Positions 23,581-34,675 of a stretch of 64,000 bases of DNA are shown in pieces. This DNA comes from Typha latifolia (taxonomy: Eukaryota; Streptophyta; Magnoliopsida; Poales; Typhaceae), in the NCBI GenBank assembly GCA_019914945.1, contig CM034108.1, positions 9,922,280 through 9,986,279 of the forward strand, read 5' to 3'. How positions within the stretch are numbered: the stretch's first letter is position 1; each line of letters starts with the position of its first letter. Position numbers and translations under genes: made by a program. The notes below the pieces were generated by a model. The model was not told where the DNA came from. It did no database searches and worked only from the letters and a program-made list of their open reading frames with translations.

Positions 23581-23656
23581 CCTAACATGCCATGCACATT
23601 GTTTATAGCTTAACCGAATCGTTGCCCCAACTTATTTTTGCTGCCATCTTGAGAGC

Positions 23657-23851
23657 CTAATGCTTTTGCTCCATCCTCACGGTCTTCTCAAAGGGCTCCT
23701 CAAGAGTAGTTGGACATAAAGCATGAACATCCGCTTGTATCTCCTCTCGCAGCCTTGAAATAAATATGCTCATCAATGTCGGTTCAGGCCAAGGTGGCTC
23801 AGAACGACTATTAACTCTTTCAAATTTTGCTTGGTACTCCAATACGGTCAT
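23657..23851 (-). pseudogene. Ty3/gypsy gag fragment
   Basis: Reads MTVLEYQAKFERVNSRSEP, FISRLREEIQADVHAL and TTLEEPFEKTVRMEQ. These are characteristic of the retrotrans_gag domain of plant gypsy elements, which builds the virus-like particle. The open stretch is 64 codons. Flanking minus-strand frames to about 24450 are broken and only loosely gag-like. Confidence 0.75.
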
Positions 23852-25069
23852 CCTCTGAACTATCTTGCTTAATGTGGCAGCAAAATCTTCATATGTCGTT
23901 GTCCCAAATCTACGTATAATTCTTTTACAAAAGTCAGCCCAATCGATAAATCCTCAACCACGAATAATCGATCGATACCAATGCAATGTTGTTTCTTGGA
24001 GGTGAAAGCTTGCCATCTAGACATTTGCGTCTTCCGCTATACCTTGACAATCAAAGTATTGTTCAACTTAACCGAATCCATTGGATCACCGCCCTAGAAT
24101 TTTGGAAAGTCAAAGCATGCGGTTCTCCCGCCAATAGCATTGTCTGGTTCGCAAAGGATCTTTGGTTCAGGTTTGAACCTTTGTGCATGTTGATCTCCTT
24201 CTCTAAATCCTCGAGCACGTCCATCACCATCTTCGAAGGGATCAACCTCATCCTCAAAGTGCCAATCCTCCTCATCGACGAAGCGCACTAGTGCCACACG
24301 ACTCGAGTTCCACCACCGTCGGTCTTGGGTTTTGTATCGGAGGTGGGGGATAATGTGTATGCATAGGTAAAAGAGAATCATTGACACTCATATGTCGCAC
24401 CTGGACCTGTGGGGTATCTGTTCGGTGTGGTCCCACCGCTGGTCCGTCTTGAGGCACCGATGATACGATCTCCTCTTAGGCCAAGGTTCGATCCTTTTCG
24501 ATTTTTAGATATAGACAGGATTTGACACAGAACTTTAGAAATAGATCCCGAAAGATTTCATATTCTGATCAATGTGAGATTTTGATATGCTGTAACCCCA
24601 GAAAAGAGCTTTCTAACAAATTAAGTTTTAAGCTAATCGGATATCGAAATCTTGAGATATCGTTCGATTAGTAGACGAATATCGAGGAATCTATCTTAGG
24701 ATCCGTGGATAGAGGCATGAGATCCTAGATGATGGTGGATGGTGGTGGATTAGCGTTAATAAGGTGTCACCGGTGATTAAGTGGTGGTGGAAGGGTTATG
24801 GGTGATGGAAGGGTTAGGGCAAGTGAGGGATAGATTGGAAGAAAGGAGAGGAGTGGGCCACCCCTAAGGGACTAGAGTGATTGGCCGGTCGAGGGAGGTT
24901 AGGAGCAGCGTCGCCGGGGAACGAAAGGACGAGAGAGAAGAAGACGAAGGAGGCAGGGCAAAAATTCAATTCATCAATAATAATAATTCCATAGTTGCTG
25001 TCCACACCTTTAGAGGCTAACCAAATAATTTTAAAATGACAATTATTAATCCTAAACAGTACATTTTCG

Positions 25070-25270
25070 TCAACCGCGTTCAAACGCGCTCGATTGCGTT
25101 TGAACGCACATATTTCGCACTTCTCTGGATTTGCAAACGCGATGCAAACATTCGCAGTCGTGTCGAACCCGATGTTCGAACGCATAATTCACACTATCTG
25201 GATGTGCGAACCTGATGCAGGAGTTCACAAGTGCGTTCGAACGCACTCCACCCACGTTAGAACGCGACAT
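25070..25270. promoter_or_regulatory. Array of GCGTTCGAACGC-like boxes in LTR B
   Basis: Variants include GCGTTCAAACGC, GCGTTTGAACGC, GTTCGAACGC (about 25173) and GCGTTCGAACGC (about 25232). Order and spacing resemble LTR A in reverse. In LTR B the site matching the LTR A TATA box reads CCTCTAAAGG, so that box is lost. Confidence 0.55.
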
Positions 25271-25330
25271 ACAGAAAACTTATTTTTTTTAAAATTAAAC
25301 ACTAAAACTAGAAACAAAGACATCCCTAAA

Positions 25331-25800
25331 GTGTATCCATGCTCGAGACGACATCGGTGAAGTCCGAATTGTATCAATCCACCACGCTTTCGCAACCTTG
25401 TCCTCATGGTTTGAAATTGGGGGACACCATTGCTCGTCTCCCTCGGTGTACGCTAGGACAAGCAAAAATAAGGATCATGTTAGACCATGTGAAGGGTTCG
25501 ATCCAAAGGAGGTCCTTCAAGATGTTTCCTCGCAGTGGCTAGGTCTGGTCCAATCTTACATATGTAGGAAAACCCCTTCTACTCACGAGGAGGGGGTCAA
25601 GAACCTTAAGGAGACGTTGCTGCCTACTACGACTGCATAAACAGTGGAGGCCATGGAGCTTGACTTGGGACAATTTTAGTTAGCTCTAGTATAATCAATA
25701 GGTAGTAAACCTAACATGGCGATCGCAAGACATAGAGAGATCTAAAGTAGCAAGTAGTCTTTCTCCTTGCAAGGGAGGCTTGAATGAGTGCCTCTCTTTC
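25331..25800 (+). other. LINE spacer or ORF1 tail
   Basis: Open frames occur (for example 25398-25640) but no domain was recognised. By position it is the end of LINE ORF1 or the gap before ORF2. Confidence 0.4.
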
Positions 25801-27642
25801 TCACTCCATTCTTTTAATTATCAAAGGTGTTTTTTGGAATTGTAAGGGTGCCCTAAAAAAGAAAGCATTGGATAGATGAAAAAATATGAATAAAGACCAC
25901 AAGTTGAATATCTTGGTGTTATTAGAGACTCACATCTTTTGCGAGGCATCCTGATCAATGGCTCATGCCCTTGGTCGCTGTTAGTTTTGATTTGGCATCT
26001 AAAGGCATTGTCACCTTATGAAAGAATGACCTAGGTTGGGTGGATTTGGTGGCGACATCTTGTTATGCAACTTATATGGCGAACATAGATCACTTTCGTT
26101 ACATTTGGCTATGGTCTATGGCGTGTGCTAGTAAGAACTTGCAGGCATAGCATAAGCTGTGGGAGGAGATCGAAAATAGTGCTTATATCGATATCTCTTG
26201 GATCATCACTAGTGATTGGTAAATGAGAAAAGAAGTAGGGGAGTCATGGAACTTGGCCCTAAGTGCAAAGTCTTTGTCGAGTTTGTGGATAAGGTGGGGA
26301 TTTGTGACCTTGAATATGAGGATCTCTCGTATACATGGTGCAACAACCAAATGGGCCTAAACCTCTTCTAGGTTTGGCTTGATAGGGTTCTTACAAATGT
26401 CTCTATTTGCAAAGTTCACCACCTAGCTAGATGGACAACATACCATGTATCTCTCCTTCTCACCTTTCTAGTCTCTCTCACCTGAATAGCTTGTCTTTCT
26501 CGGTTCGAGTTATATTTGTTTGGTTATGGGACAGTGAGTATATAGCATCTAAGGCATGGAACCGATGCACATGTTAAAACCCTCTATATGGATTCACGCA
26601 TAAAGTGTGCACCATCCAAATTTCTCAACATAACTAGAACAAAATTGTGGTAGGTAACCTTGAAAGCAACCTCCACAGCACCAAGTAGACCATCCTAGAC
26701 CTTAAAAGGTGTGATACTACTAGGTAGATAGATGAGGGCGATCTCCTTAACTTATGGAATCTATATAATCATAAATTTGCTCTCAGTAGACTCAACATAA
26801 AATGGCACCAAAGGTCTCTCCTCAAATGAGCGACAAGAACATCAAGTTCTTTTACCTCTCGGTTTCAATCCATCAGTAGTGCAACCATATTTCAGGTGTT
26901 ATGAGGGCATCCAGATTTAGGAATCAACAAATGCTAATTAATTATTTGTTAAGTTATATTGCAAGCCTCGGTGGTTGGATGAGTGTCCTTATTCAAAATA
27001 GCTTTAGTGCGCAAAGTTCCCATTGATCTCAACTGAGGAAGCCCAAGGCCTATTGGAGCCTATGATACAAAATGAATTAAGCATGCACTACGATACGTCT
27101 CCCTCATGGTAAAGCGTTGGACCTGATGACTTATAAGCTGAAGTATATACTCGCTACTAGGTCATCATTGGGGAGAATCTATTTAAAATAGTGGGGAATT
27201 TCTTCACCACTATCGTCTAACCTAGTCAATGGAGCCAAACATACATGAACCTCATCCCCAGGAAGGACAACTTGGTGAAGATGAAAAATTATAGGCAGAT
27301 TGTACTCTACAACATGGCCTATAAGGTTATCGCTAAGGTGATGGTTGGACAGTTGAAGAACCTCTTAGTAAAGCTTAGTAGGCCAAAGCAAGTTGTGTTC
27401 ATTTTCGTTAGTGCATTACAGACAATACATTAATTGTGCAAGAAGTGGCTCACTCAATGATTATCAACTAAGGTAGGTAGACAATCAAGAAAGTAAAAAT
27501 GGACATGGAAAAGACTGACGATCCGATAAGCTAGGAGGCGATGTTGGGAACACTCTCGCGCGTAGGTTTTTTGGTGACCTAGTGCTTATGGGTGCTTGCA
27601 TCCATAATGTCCCCTCACTTCGCGTTGTTAATTAAAAACTTG
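25801..27642 (+). pseudogene. LINE ORF2 relic: endonuclease and first part of reverse transcriptase
   Basis: Near 25830 the sequence reads KGVFWNCKGALKKKAL then LNILVLLETHI, the start of the APE-like endonuclease that nicks target DNA. Further on, 27245-27433 reads MNLIPRKDNLVKMKNYRQI and NMAYKVIAKVMVGQLKNLL. These are the first reverse-transcriptase blocks of plant LINEs. KVKMDMEKTDDPIS near 27500 is the block with the first catalytic Asp. Many stops lie between. The frame continues as LINE-like until about 27642, where an insert begins. Confidence 0.75.
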
Positions 27643-29085
27643 ATACGAATAGGCAATTTGATTAGTAATGATTTCTGAACAAATTTAAGGATAAAACTTT
27701 CGAGGGTTATCACAAACTATCTAACTGTTGGATCCTCTTAAAATTTAGATATATTGTCGCTCTAGATGAGAGCTTTTCAAAGAATCAACTCAATAGATCG
27801 TGAGATATCAATCAAAGAGTGGCTGCGGGTTGGAAGCAACATACCAGAGATAGAGGCACAAACTCCTATATATGGGATAGATATGATGGGCCGTCAATGA
27901 TGGGGTGGTGCTAGAAAAGATGGTGGTGGTGGTTTGCGGATGTGATAGATGGTTAAAAACTATGATTGGTCTACAACTATAGTAGCAGACAGAGATAAAA
28001 ATCGTATGAAAGATAGGGACGGTTAAGACAAAGAGAGACGAAGAGGGATAAGTTAGAGATTAAAGGTTTGTGTACGATGGGAAAAAGTATCGTCGCGGTG
28101 AGCATGAAAGCCGCTAAGAGAAAAGGGTGACAAAGGAGAAAATATTTTACTAGATGATAGGGAGAAGATATGGACAGAGAGAGACAAAGAGATTAAGGGA
28201 GATAACTTTATTTCCTTTCAAGCATGCCTAAGATACAACCCCTAAGCCTTATTTATAGAGAATAGGAAAATTTTCATATAACACCCTATCTTTTAATAAA
28301 ATTATGGTTTGCATCCTATATTTTTACTATTTACAAATCGAGTCCTATAATTTAACAAATATATGCAAAAAATACCCTACCGTTAGATCAATTAGTTAAA
28401 CTTAATCAAAACTCTGAGTTAAGTTAAATATACTAAAAGAATTATGAAAATTCCCTCAACCAAGTCATACTAAGGGCATTTTAGTTATTTAAGAAATAAG
28501 GGTATTTTAGTCATTTTAGAAATAAATATCTTTATTTAACAAAATATTCTCGTGTTGTTAGTTTGAATCTAATATAGAATGTTTTCTACATATATTCGCT
28601 AAATCATAATGCTCGATTTGTAAATAGCAAAAATATAAGGTATAAACTACAATTACATTATAAAGCACGGGTTATATACAAATTTTTTAGAGAATAAAAT
28701 AGAAGAGTCCTAAACTAAATAACAAACCAGTAACTTAGATAAGCTAATCTTTCTTATCCTTCTCAAAATAGTGTTTCATTCCACTGTAAATAGAGTCTGA
28801 ATCTAAGAAAACTTAAATATGAAAGTTCTACATCACGATGTCGCCGATCTTATACAATTAGATTTATAATATTTGGATATTGAATGAATATCCTATGAAT
28901 ATTTTTTCAAAACTGTACAAAATTTAATTTAGCTAATTAAGTAAATTCTAACATACTAGGGCTCTAACTAAACTATAGAAGCAGATAAAACAAATAAACC
29001 CATCCATCAAGCCTAATGTCTTCGTAATGTAATCCGATTTGACTCGATTCGTATTAAAACTAACCTTCCAAATTAATCACGCTTC
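27643..29085. mobile_element. About 1.4 kb insert of unknown class in the LINE
   Basis: Reverse-transcriptase coding similarity stops at about 27642 and resumes at about 29086. The intervening DNA is non-coding. Its edges carry TTGATACGAAT and ATTCGTATTAAA, a possible short inverted repeat. The AGAGCTTT..GTGAGATATC wording near 27765-27815 recalls LTR sequence at 24560-24680. A solo LTR is possible but unproven. It contains the MITE at 28265-28687. Confidence 0.45.
28256..28696. mobile_element. Long-TIR MITE with 9-bp target duplication
   Basis: TAGAGAATA occurs at 28256-28264 and 28688-28696. Between them are inverted ends of about 110 bp (GGAAAATTTTCATATAACACC against TTATATACAAATTTTT). 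They share ATCCTATATTTTT.CTATTTACAAATCGAG. Long inverted ends plus a 9-bp duplication suggest a Mutator-like (MULE) MITE. Related copies sit in both arms of the large inverted repeat. Confidence 0.85.
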
Positions 29086-30130
29086 ACTAGGTTCTCTCTT
29101 AGGGGAATCTTTTGTCGCCATACTTTTCATACTCGTCTCTCAGCTACTCTCTAGCCTACTAAACTACAAGGTTATATCTGAGGAACTAATTGGTTTTTAG
29201 GTGGGAGACACTCAAATCTCCTATCTCCTTTACTCAGATGACTTGCTCATAGCCCAAGCCACCAAAGCAAATGGGGAGTGTGTGCTTGTATGTTTGGATC
29301 ATATTCAACGCTCTCCAATTAGAAGGTAAACTTTGACAAGTCTGAGCTTTTTCTCCTTGATTGGCTTGATCCTGATAAGAAGTCTCATCTATGAGAGACG
29401 TTGATAGTAAGAATGGCGACCATGCCATTTGTTTATCTTAGAGTCCTTATTGCAAGAAGACGAGTTAAGATCAAAGACAAGAAGCCGCTAATGGAAAGGA
29501 TGAAGAGGAAGCTAGTGGGATGGAAGCGAAATAATTTTTCATGGCCAATGGATTAATGTTAGTGAATGCCACCTTATTGGCAATCCCTTCTTATTGGCTA
29601 GATAGCACTTTGCTTTTGGACTTAGTTTTGGATTCCTGGTGCAATGACTAGATCCTTTTTGAGATAATGGAGGATGGAGAGGTATGCATTTTATAAACTA
29701 GGACATGGTGACAATTACAGAGGAAGATGAACATGCAATCTACAAGGTCAAGCTGGCGAGGGTGGTAGCACTAGGAAAATTGGTCTTCAAGGCCATCAAC
29801 ACAAGATACATCCTGTGAATCAACCTTCTAGATAGAAAATATGGGAATCTGAATCCATGGAGATTGAGATACCCCCGTCCTCTTCATGGGTTTGGCATGC
29901 CATCTGCCACACTATTGCTAGTATAAAGTGCAGACGCCAAAAGTTAATAGGAAAAGAGTGCACCATCGTAGTTGACCCATTACTTTGGCATTCGGAGACA
30001 CCATAGAGTCATCAACCCAGGGTCATTAATCAAGCCCTTCTAGACGAAAATCTCACGGTGACTAATCTCGGAGGGTGGACAAACTTATAGGAGAAGCGGG
30101 GACTGAGCTTACATTTAACATTGCATCTCT
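29086..30130 (+). pseudogene. LINE ORF2 relic: catalytic RT block and tail
   Basis: Reads ESFVAILFILVSQLLSSLLN, then TQISYLLYSDDLLIAQATK, where YSDD stands for the YADD catalytic motif. ARRRVKIKDKKPLMERMKRK follows, typical of the RT thumb, and near 29890 SSSWVWHAICHTIASIK resembles the start of the zinc-binding RT domain. Several stops break the frame. It is the continuation of the RT interrupted at 27642. Confidence 0.75.
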
Positions 30131-30480
30131 TCCTCCAAGTAATGCCACCACCACCAACTCTCATCACGAATGAAGATAGACCTCTAAATGGTCGAGAAGA
30201 GGAGTAAACTGATTGTAGAGATAGACTCCTAGAAAGCAGCCCAAATCCTCTGTGGCTTGTCGACTTGCATGTGAAGGATTAGAAATTTTATTACCGAGTG
30301 TTTGAGACTCATGACGTGCTTTGATGTTGTTTCTATTACACATCACATCAAGTACATGCATGTTAGAAATGATAATAGACAAATAAGCCTACATAGAATC
30401 TCCTTCAATCTAACACCTATTGCCCTTTGCTTTCATTTGAGACTGGAATATCTATCTACCTTAGTCAAATGAAAGAAACA

Positions 30481-31330
30481 CAGTCTTCTCCTTTTTTATA
30501 CTATTAAGTTAGCCCAAGATTTTTTTATAAATTTAATATATAAAGATTCAAAAGGTAGCTGGCAAATAATAATAAATATAAAGAATAGGGTGATGGTCAG
30601 CAAGTATGAATGGTTCTAATGATGATATTGCACGTATTTTGTGGTATCTCATAAGTGGATTTAAAAAACTTGATGAGTTAACTCGGGTTATAATAGGTGT
30701 AGTTTTGGCTGTATTGACTGCATCTTTTTGGTGTAACTTGTTATTCCTTTCCTCGGGACCAAATTGGTTATTGGATAGTAAAAGTAATCTATAAATTTTC
30801 CTGCATATTTTTATTGGTCCCTTGGAATTTTGTATCGAATCATTTAAACCTGGATTAGTAGTAATTGCATAAAAATAGGGTGGATCTTATATATCATCAC
30901 CAAGCTTATAAAAGTATAAGCTACCTACGAGAGAACAATGATTTTATTCATTTAGGTGGCTAGTCCTTAGGATAAAATCTAACTAATATTAAATCTCAAT
31001 TTTTAATGTTTAAATATAGTACATCTGTATGTATCTGATTATTTTAAGTGTTTGGTTGTAAAACATAGCCATTCCACCTAGCTATAATGCATATAACTCT
31101 AATCATTGTATCATAATCAATAAAAAATTATTTTATGTCCATATATCATTATCATTCTTTTATAAATCAAATCACAGTATTTGTTTTATTGAAACTTAAT
31201 TAGTAGTGATCTTCTATTTCCCTTCCCCGTCCCGACCGTGAGGCTAAGGCTACCGTTACCGCTATCGCTACCTCTACCGCTACCGCTACCGCTACCGCTA
31301 CCGCTCGCTCCTTAGGCCTTCGGACTACAA
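30481..31330. other. Spacer between two LINE relics
   Basis: AT-rich, no gene recognised. A 62-codon frame at 30606-30794 has one hydrophobic stretch but no start context, family motif or neighbours that support it. A hexamer tract lies near the right end. Confidence 0.5.
31245..31306. repeat. (CTACCG)n hexanucleotide repeat
   Basis: About ten units, the first few degenerate (CTACCGTTACCGCTATCG) and the last five or so perfect. Confidence 0.9.
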
Positions 31331-31939
31331 ACAAAAGGTCCTTCCAACATCTCTAACAAAAACACCCTAGCAACCATCAACAAGCCACATCCCAAAAAAA
31401 ATAAAAACCAAGCAGTCTATCAAGCAGTGTAAAAAAACCATCTAACAACACCAAAAACACTCTTCCCCGTAAACCAACACAACATAAGACAAGATAGTCC
31501 TAGATAGAATATAAAAAGATACAAAGATTGTAGAGCAGTTTCGGTCATCTTCTAGATCCACCGCATCCTCTAACGAGAAACCTTGCTTTAGTCGACTAGT
31601 TCGCTTCACTGCATCTTCTGCCTAGGTCCCTGCCAACACAGGAATAAGGATGTCATTTTATGATCAAATGCATCAATTGACTTAGCACAATTATGAAATA
31701 TCATATTGTTCCTTTCCATCCATATACTCTACATCAATGCACGGAGCCAAATAAACCATCACTTTTTATTTTATTTTATTTTTTTCAACTTCAAATTATC
31801 TATTTGGAGCGAGTCATTCACATGTTTTAGATGATTGAGAATTTTTACTGCTCTTTTCATTTGACTCCGCACATAACCACCATACCAACTCATCCCATGA
31901 ACAGAAAACACAAATGGAGACCCCATCCAACCTCTTTTA

Positions 31940-32784
31940 ATCAGATTCAGTGTATTGAAAAGCGGCCGCGGAATGAGGGCATTCACCCCACCGCGTAACG
32001 CCTAGGCAGAAGGCCGGCACCAAGACGGTGTAGTATTTTAATATATAAAAAATAAAAAATAATTATATATAATATATAATATATAATATATTCTAATATA
32101 ACTAAAAATTAATATTAAGATTATAAGTAGGCAAAATAGAATTATAACTAATCCTTTTTTTCTCATTTAACAAGAGATCCCAAAAAAACTAGAAAATTAA
32201 AAAAATCCCCACAATACCCTTGCAGTACTACTTCAAATGCTAGCCTATCATCCATTTATAGTAGGGGTAAAATTGAAAACATAGGAAAAAAAGCTTAAAA
32301 AAAAGGGAAGTAGAGAGCGAGAGATAGTTCAACATCTCGTCGCCGGAGAGAGAGAAAGCCGCAGCGGAAGAGCAAGAAGGGGAAAGAGATGTAGATGAGC
32401 TTGTGCTACCGCTTGTCGCTGCTGCCGTTGTCGCTCGTGCTATTGTTGCCGTTGCCGCTCGTGCTATTGCTGCCATTTGACGTCGCTGCCGCTTGCCGTC
32501 ACTTAGGGCAAAAAAGAAGAATCGAGTGATAGAGAAGACTAAGGAGATCGGTGTTATTTTCTTTTTTAAAGTTTGCCAGAATTCGACTTGTGTATATCGA
32601 CCCGACCAACGTCTAGTGGGCCGCCATGCACCAAAGCAAGCTGCCAGGTGCCAAAGCGGCCCACCCAGAGCACTAATGCAGCTTGCCTGCCTTTGGCAGG
32701 CCGCATTGCTACTTTGCAGGGCGGCTGGTGCACCGCCCCACCATGGCAGCTGCCTTTACCGCTTTTCAAAACACTGATCAGATT
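31940..32784. mobile_element. Non-autonomous hAT element with perfect 8-bp duplication
   Basis: ATCAGATT flanks the element at 31940-31947 and 32777-32784. The ends are CAGTGTATTGAAAAGCGG and CCGCTTTTCAAAACACTG, inverted with one mismatch, giving an 829-bp body (31948-32776). Next to each end are GC-rich subterminal repeats (GGCCGC, GGCAGGCC). The interior has an AT-rich part and a GCCGTTGCCGCTCGT-type tract, with no transposase. It splits the antisense LINE. Confidence 0.92.
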
Positions 32785-32828
32785 ATTTATGATAAACACT
32801 CTAGTTACACACTAACCAGCGGAAAACT

Positions 32829-33014
32829 CTAACTTTTAAAGGAATCTTCATGTGCTAGAAATTTGGCAAACTTTTTGAGATCATTAAAGAATCTATATAG
32901 TGACTTCACAGTGAAGATCCCATTCTCCTCAAAACGCCATTTTATCTTATCCCTTCCTCTGTCATCCCCATCACAATGTTCTTCTACAAGATTAATGAAC
33001 TGTTGGTCTTTCAA
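32829..33014 (-). pseudogene. LINE zinc-binding reverse transcriptase (zf-RVT) fragment
   Basis: An open stretch reading KIKWRFEENGIFTVKSLYRF is the usual start of the zf-RVT domain in plant LINEs. It belongs to the antisense LINE at 31331-33247 and has no independent start signal. Confidence 0.7.
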
Positions 33015-33247
33015 AATCAGATTTTCAGAGTATTCTTTGTGTTGGTATTATCCTTCTATACTTTAAATACCAGTCTCTTCTCTCAAACCAAACATCACTA
33101 ATGGTAACCTCTTAATCCCACATAATTTAAAAAGAAGGGAAATCTTACCACCAAAGAGCACTCCCTCACCAAAATGTCTTTCCAAAATTTTGTTATTTTG
33201 CCATTGTGAGCCTCCCATTGCACCCCAATCCATATATCATTATCAAA

Positions 33248-34675
33248 GGGCATATATGTGAATTTGTAGATTTTGTATATTTGAGACAGAAAGTGTATAT
33301 CTACTATCAAGGTATTCTTTCTGTTCTTCTTTTAGGATGTTAATTATATATACGTACCGAATATCTATCTATCTATCTATCTATCAACTTTGTAACCACT
33401 CATATCGACTCTCCTGCATGACTCCATCCACTAGTGCTTGGTCTGACATGGAAGATTGATTCCAACCCACAACCCCCCACTCATTGCTTCCCATGGGAGG
33501 GATGACAGATTATTTGTACCAAATGCAACTATTTTCTAGATTGGAATCCAATCTCTCTTCCCACTAATGCCTATTTTTTAGTTGTTCATTATGTTGGCAT
33601 ATTTATAAATAACATCCTATAATTTATCTTTATTATTACGAATATCTACATCTACGATTCAGTACCTAAGTGTTCGGTACGAGAAAATTTGTATATAACA
33701 CCATATATTTTAACAAAATTATGGTTTATATCCTATATTTTTATTATTTATAAATTGGGCTTTATAATTTAGCAAATATGTGTACAAAACATCATACTGT
33801 TATATCTATTAGTTAAACTTAACTAAATCTCTAGCTTAAGTTAACTATACTAAAATAATTATAAAAATATTCTCAACTAAGTTATACTAGGGGTATTTTA
33901 GTTATTTTAGAAATAAAATATCTCTACTTAATATAATATTATCGCATTGTTATTTCAAATCTAACTCGGGGTGGTCTTTTTCGCATATATTCGCTAAATC
34001 ACGAGGCTCGATTTATAAATAGTGAAAATGTAGGATGTAAACTATAATTTCGTTAAAAAGTAGGGTATTATATGCAAATTTTCATAAAGAGGTAATATAA
34101 CAAAATACAAGGTGTAATCTATAAATTTTCCTATTACGAATATGGGGACCAATAGAATGTTTGAATGGAATCATTTAGATCTGGATTAGAATTAATTGTA
34201 CAGAGAAAGCCAATAGAATTGAGCGTAGGTGAGGAACAGGTGGATGTTTCTCTCTACCACTACCACCATCACCATGCTCCTAATATTCAAATCATCTAAT
34301 GTTTGTATTATATTAATCTAAATTCAAACTATCGATGTCGATAATGATCCAGAATTAAATACGGAGGTTGTCAAATTTTTGCTCATATTCTTCTCTAACA
34401 AGTCTAATGGTGACGTCTCATGCGTGCAATAATTTATTAATGTTGGTTGGTGTCTAGATCCATATCTTCTATTACCTTCCATTAATCAATAGCTTTGAAT
34501 AGTTTCTCTTGAGTAAATTTCTCAAAACAATAACTTATGTTCTAATTTTATTATAAATCACATTTTTTATAATATAAATATTTTATCCTTGTATTTTACT
34601 TTCAATTCCTCAGAAAAAGAAAAATACTGTGTGAGGTGAGATTAACATTTTTTTTTAGCAAATAGTTATCCTGGG
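33248..34675 (-). repeat. Right arm of the large inverted repeat
   Basis: Reverse complement of 8190-9777, with the (ATCT)n tract at 33362-33388 mirroring (GATA)n. Relative to the left arm it lacks about 175 bp at the inner side and has about 50 extra bp near 34565-34640. The inner edge is about 33248 and the outer edge about 34675. Confidence 0.85.
33683..34083. mobile_element. Long-TIR MITE (copy in right arm)
   Basis: Counterpart of 8724-9124 in inverted orientation. It starts GAAAATTTGTATATAACACC and ends TATATGCAAATTTTC. Confidence 0.7.

Larger units (their letters stand above)
23580..25330 (-). mobile_element. Antisense Ty3/gypsy fragment: LTR B and gag
   Basis: Minus strand, from right to left: an LTR (about 25330-24500) whose first part matches LTR A, a degraded primer-site region near 24470 (GTATCATCGGTGCC), and gag sequence down to about 23600. 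Protease and pol are missing. It lies between ORF1 and endonuclease sequences of the LINE, so it inserted there and was truncated. A clean target duplication was not found. Confidence 0.65.
21841..30480 (+). mobile_element. Degenerate LINE (ORF1, endonuclease, reverse transcriptase) with several insertions
   Basis: Reading plus strand, the order is DUF4283-type ORF1 (about 21900-23580), AP-endonuclease start (about 25830), reverse transcriptase (27245-27640 and 29086-29450) and a zinc-binding RT tail (to about 30130). Three insertions interrupt it: a hAT-like element (22184-22916), an antisense gypsy fragment (about 23580-25330) and an unclassified 1.4 kb insert (about 27643-29085). Stops are frequent throughout. 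No A-tail or target duplication was pinned down. Confidence 0.75.
31331..33247 (-). mobile_element. 5'-truncated antisense LINE split by a hAT element
   Basis: Minus-strand fragments read DNDIWIGVQWEAHNGKITK and FWKDILVREC (about 33240-33150), then DKIKWRFEENGIFTVKSLYR (about 32950). After the hAT insertion SVHGMSWYGGYV follows, and near 31700 WMERNNMIFHNCAKSIDA. This order is the C-terminal zinc-binding RT region of plant LINEs. The 5' truncation abuts the inner edge of the right inverted-repeat arm. Confidence 0.7.

Noticed and set aside
24470..24500. GGTTCGATCC, resembling a tRNA B box
   Set aside because: There is no A box at the right distance and no cloverleaf. It lies in the leader of the antisense gypsy fragment.
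30606..30794. 62-codon frame with a hydrophobic stretch
   Set aside because: It is too short, with no family motif, conserved neighbour or splice context, in decayed repeat surroundings.
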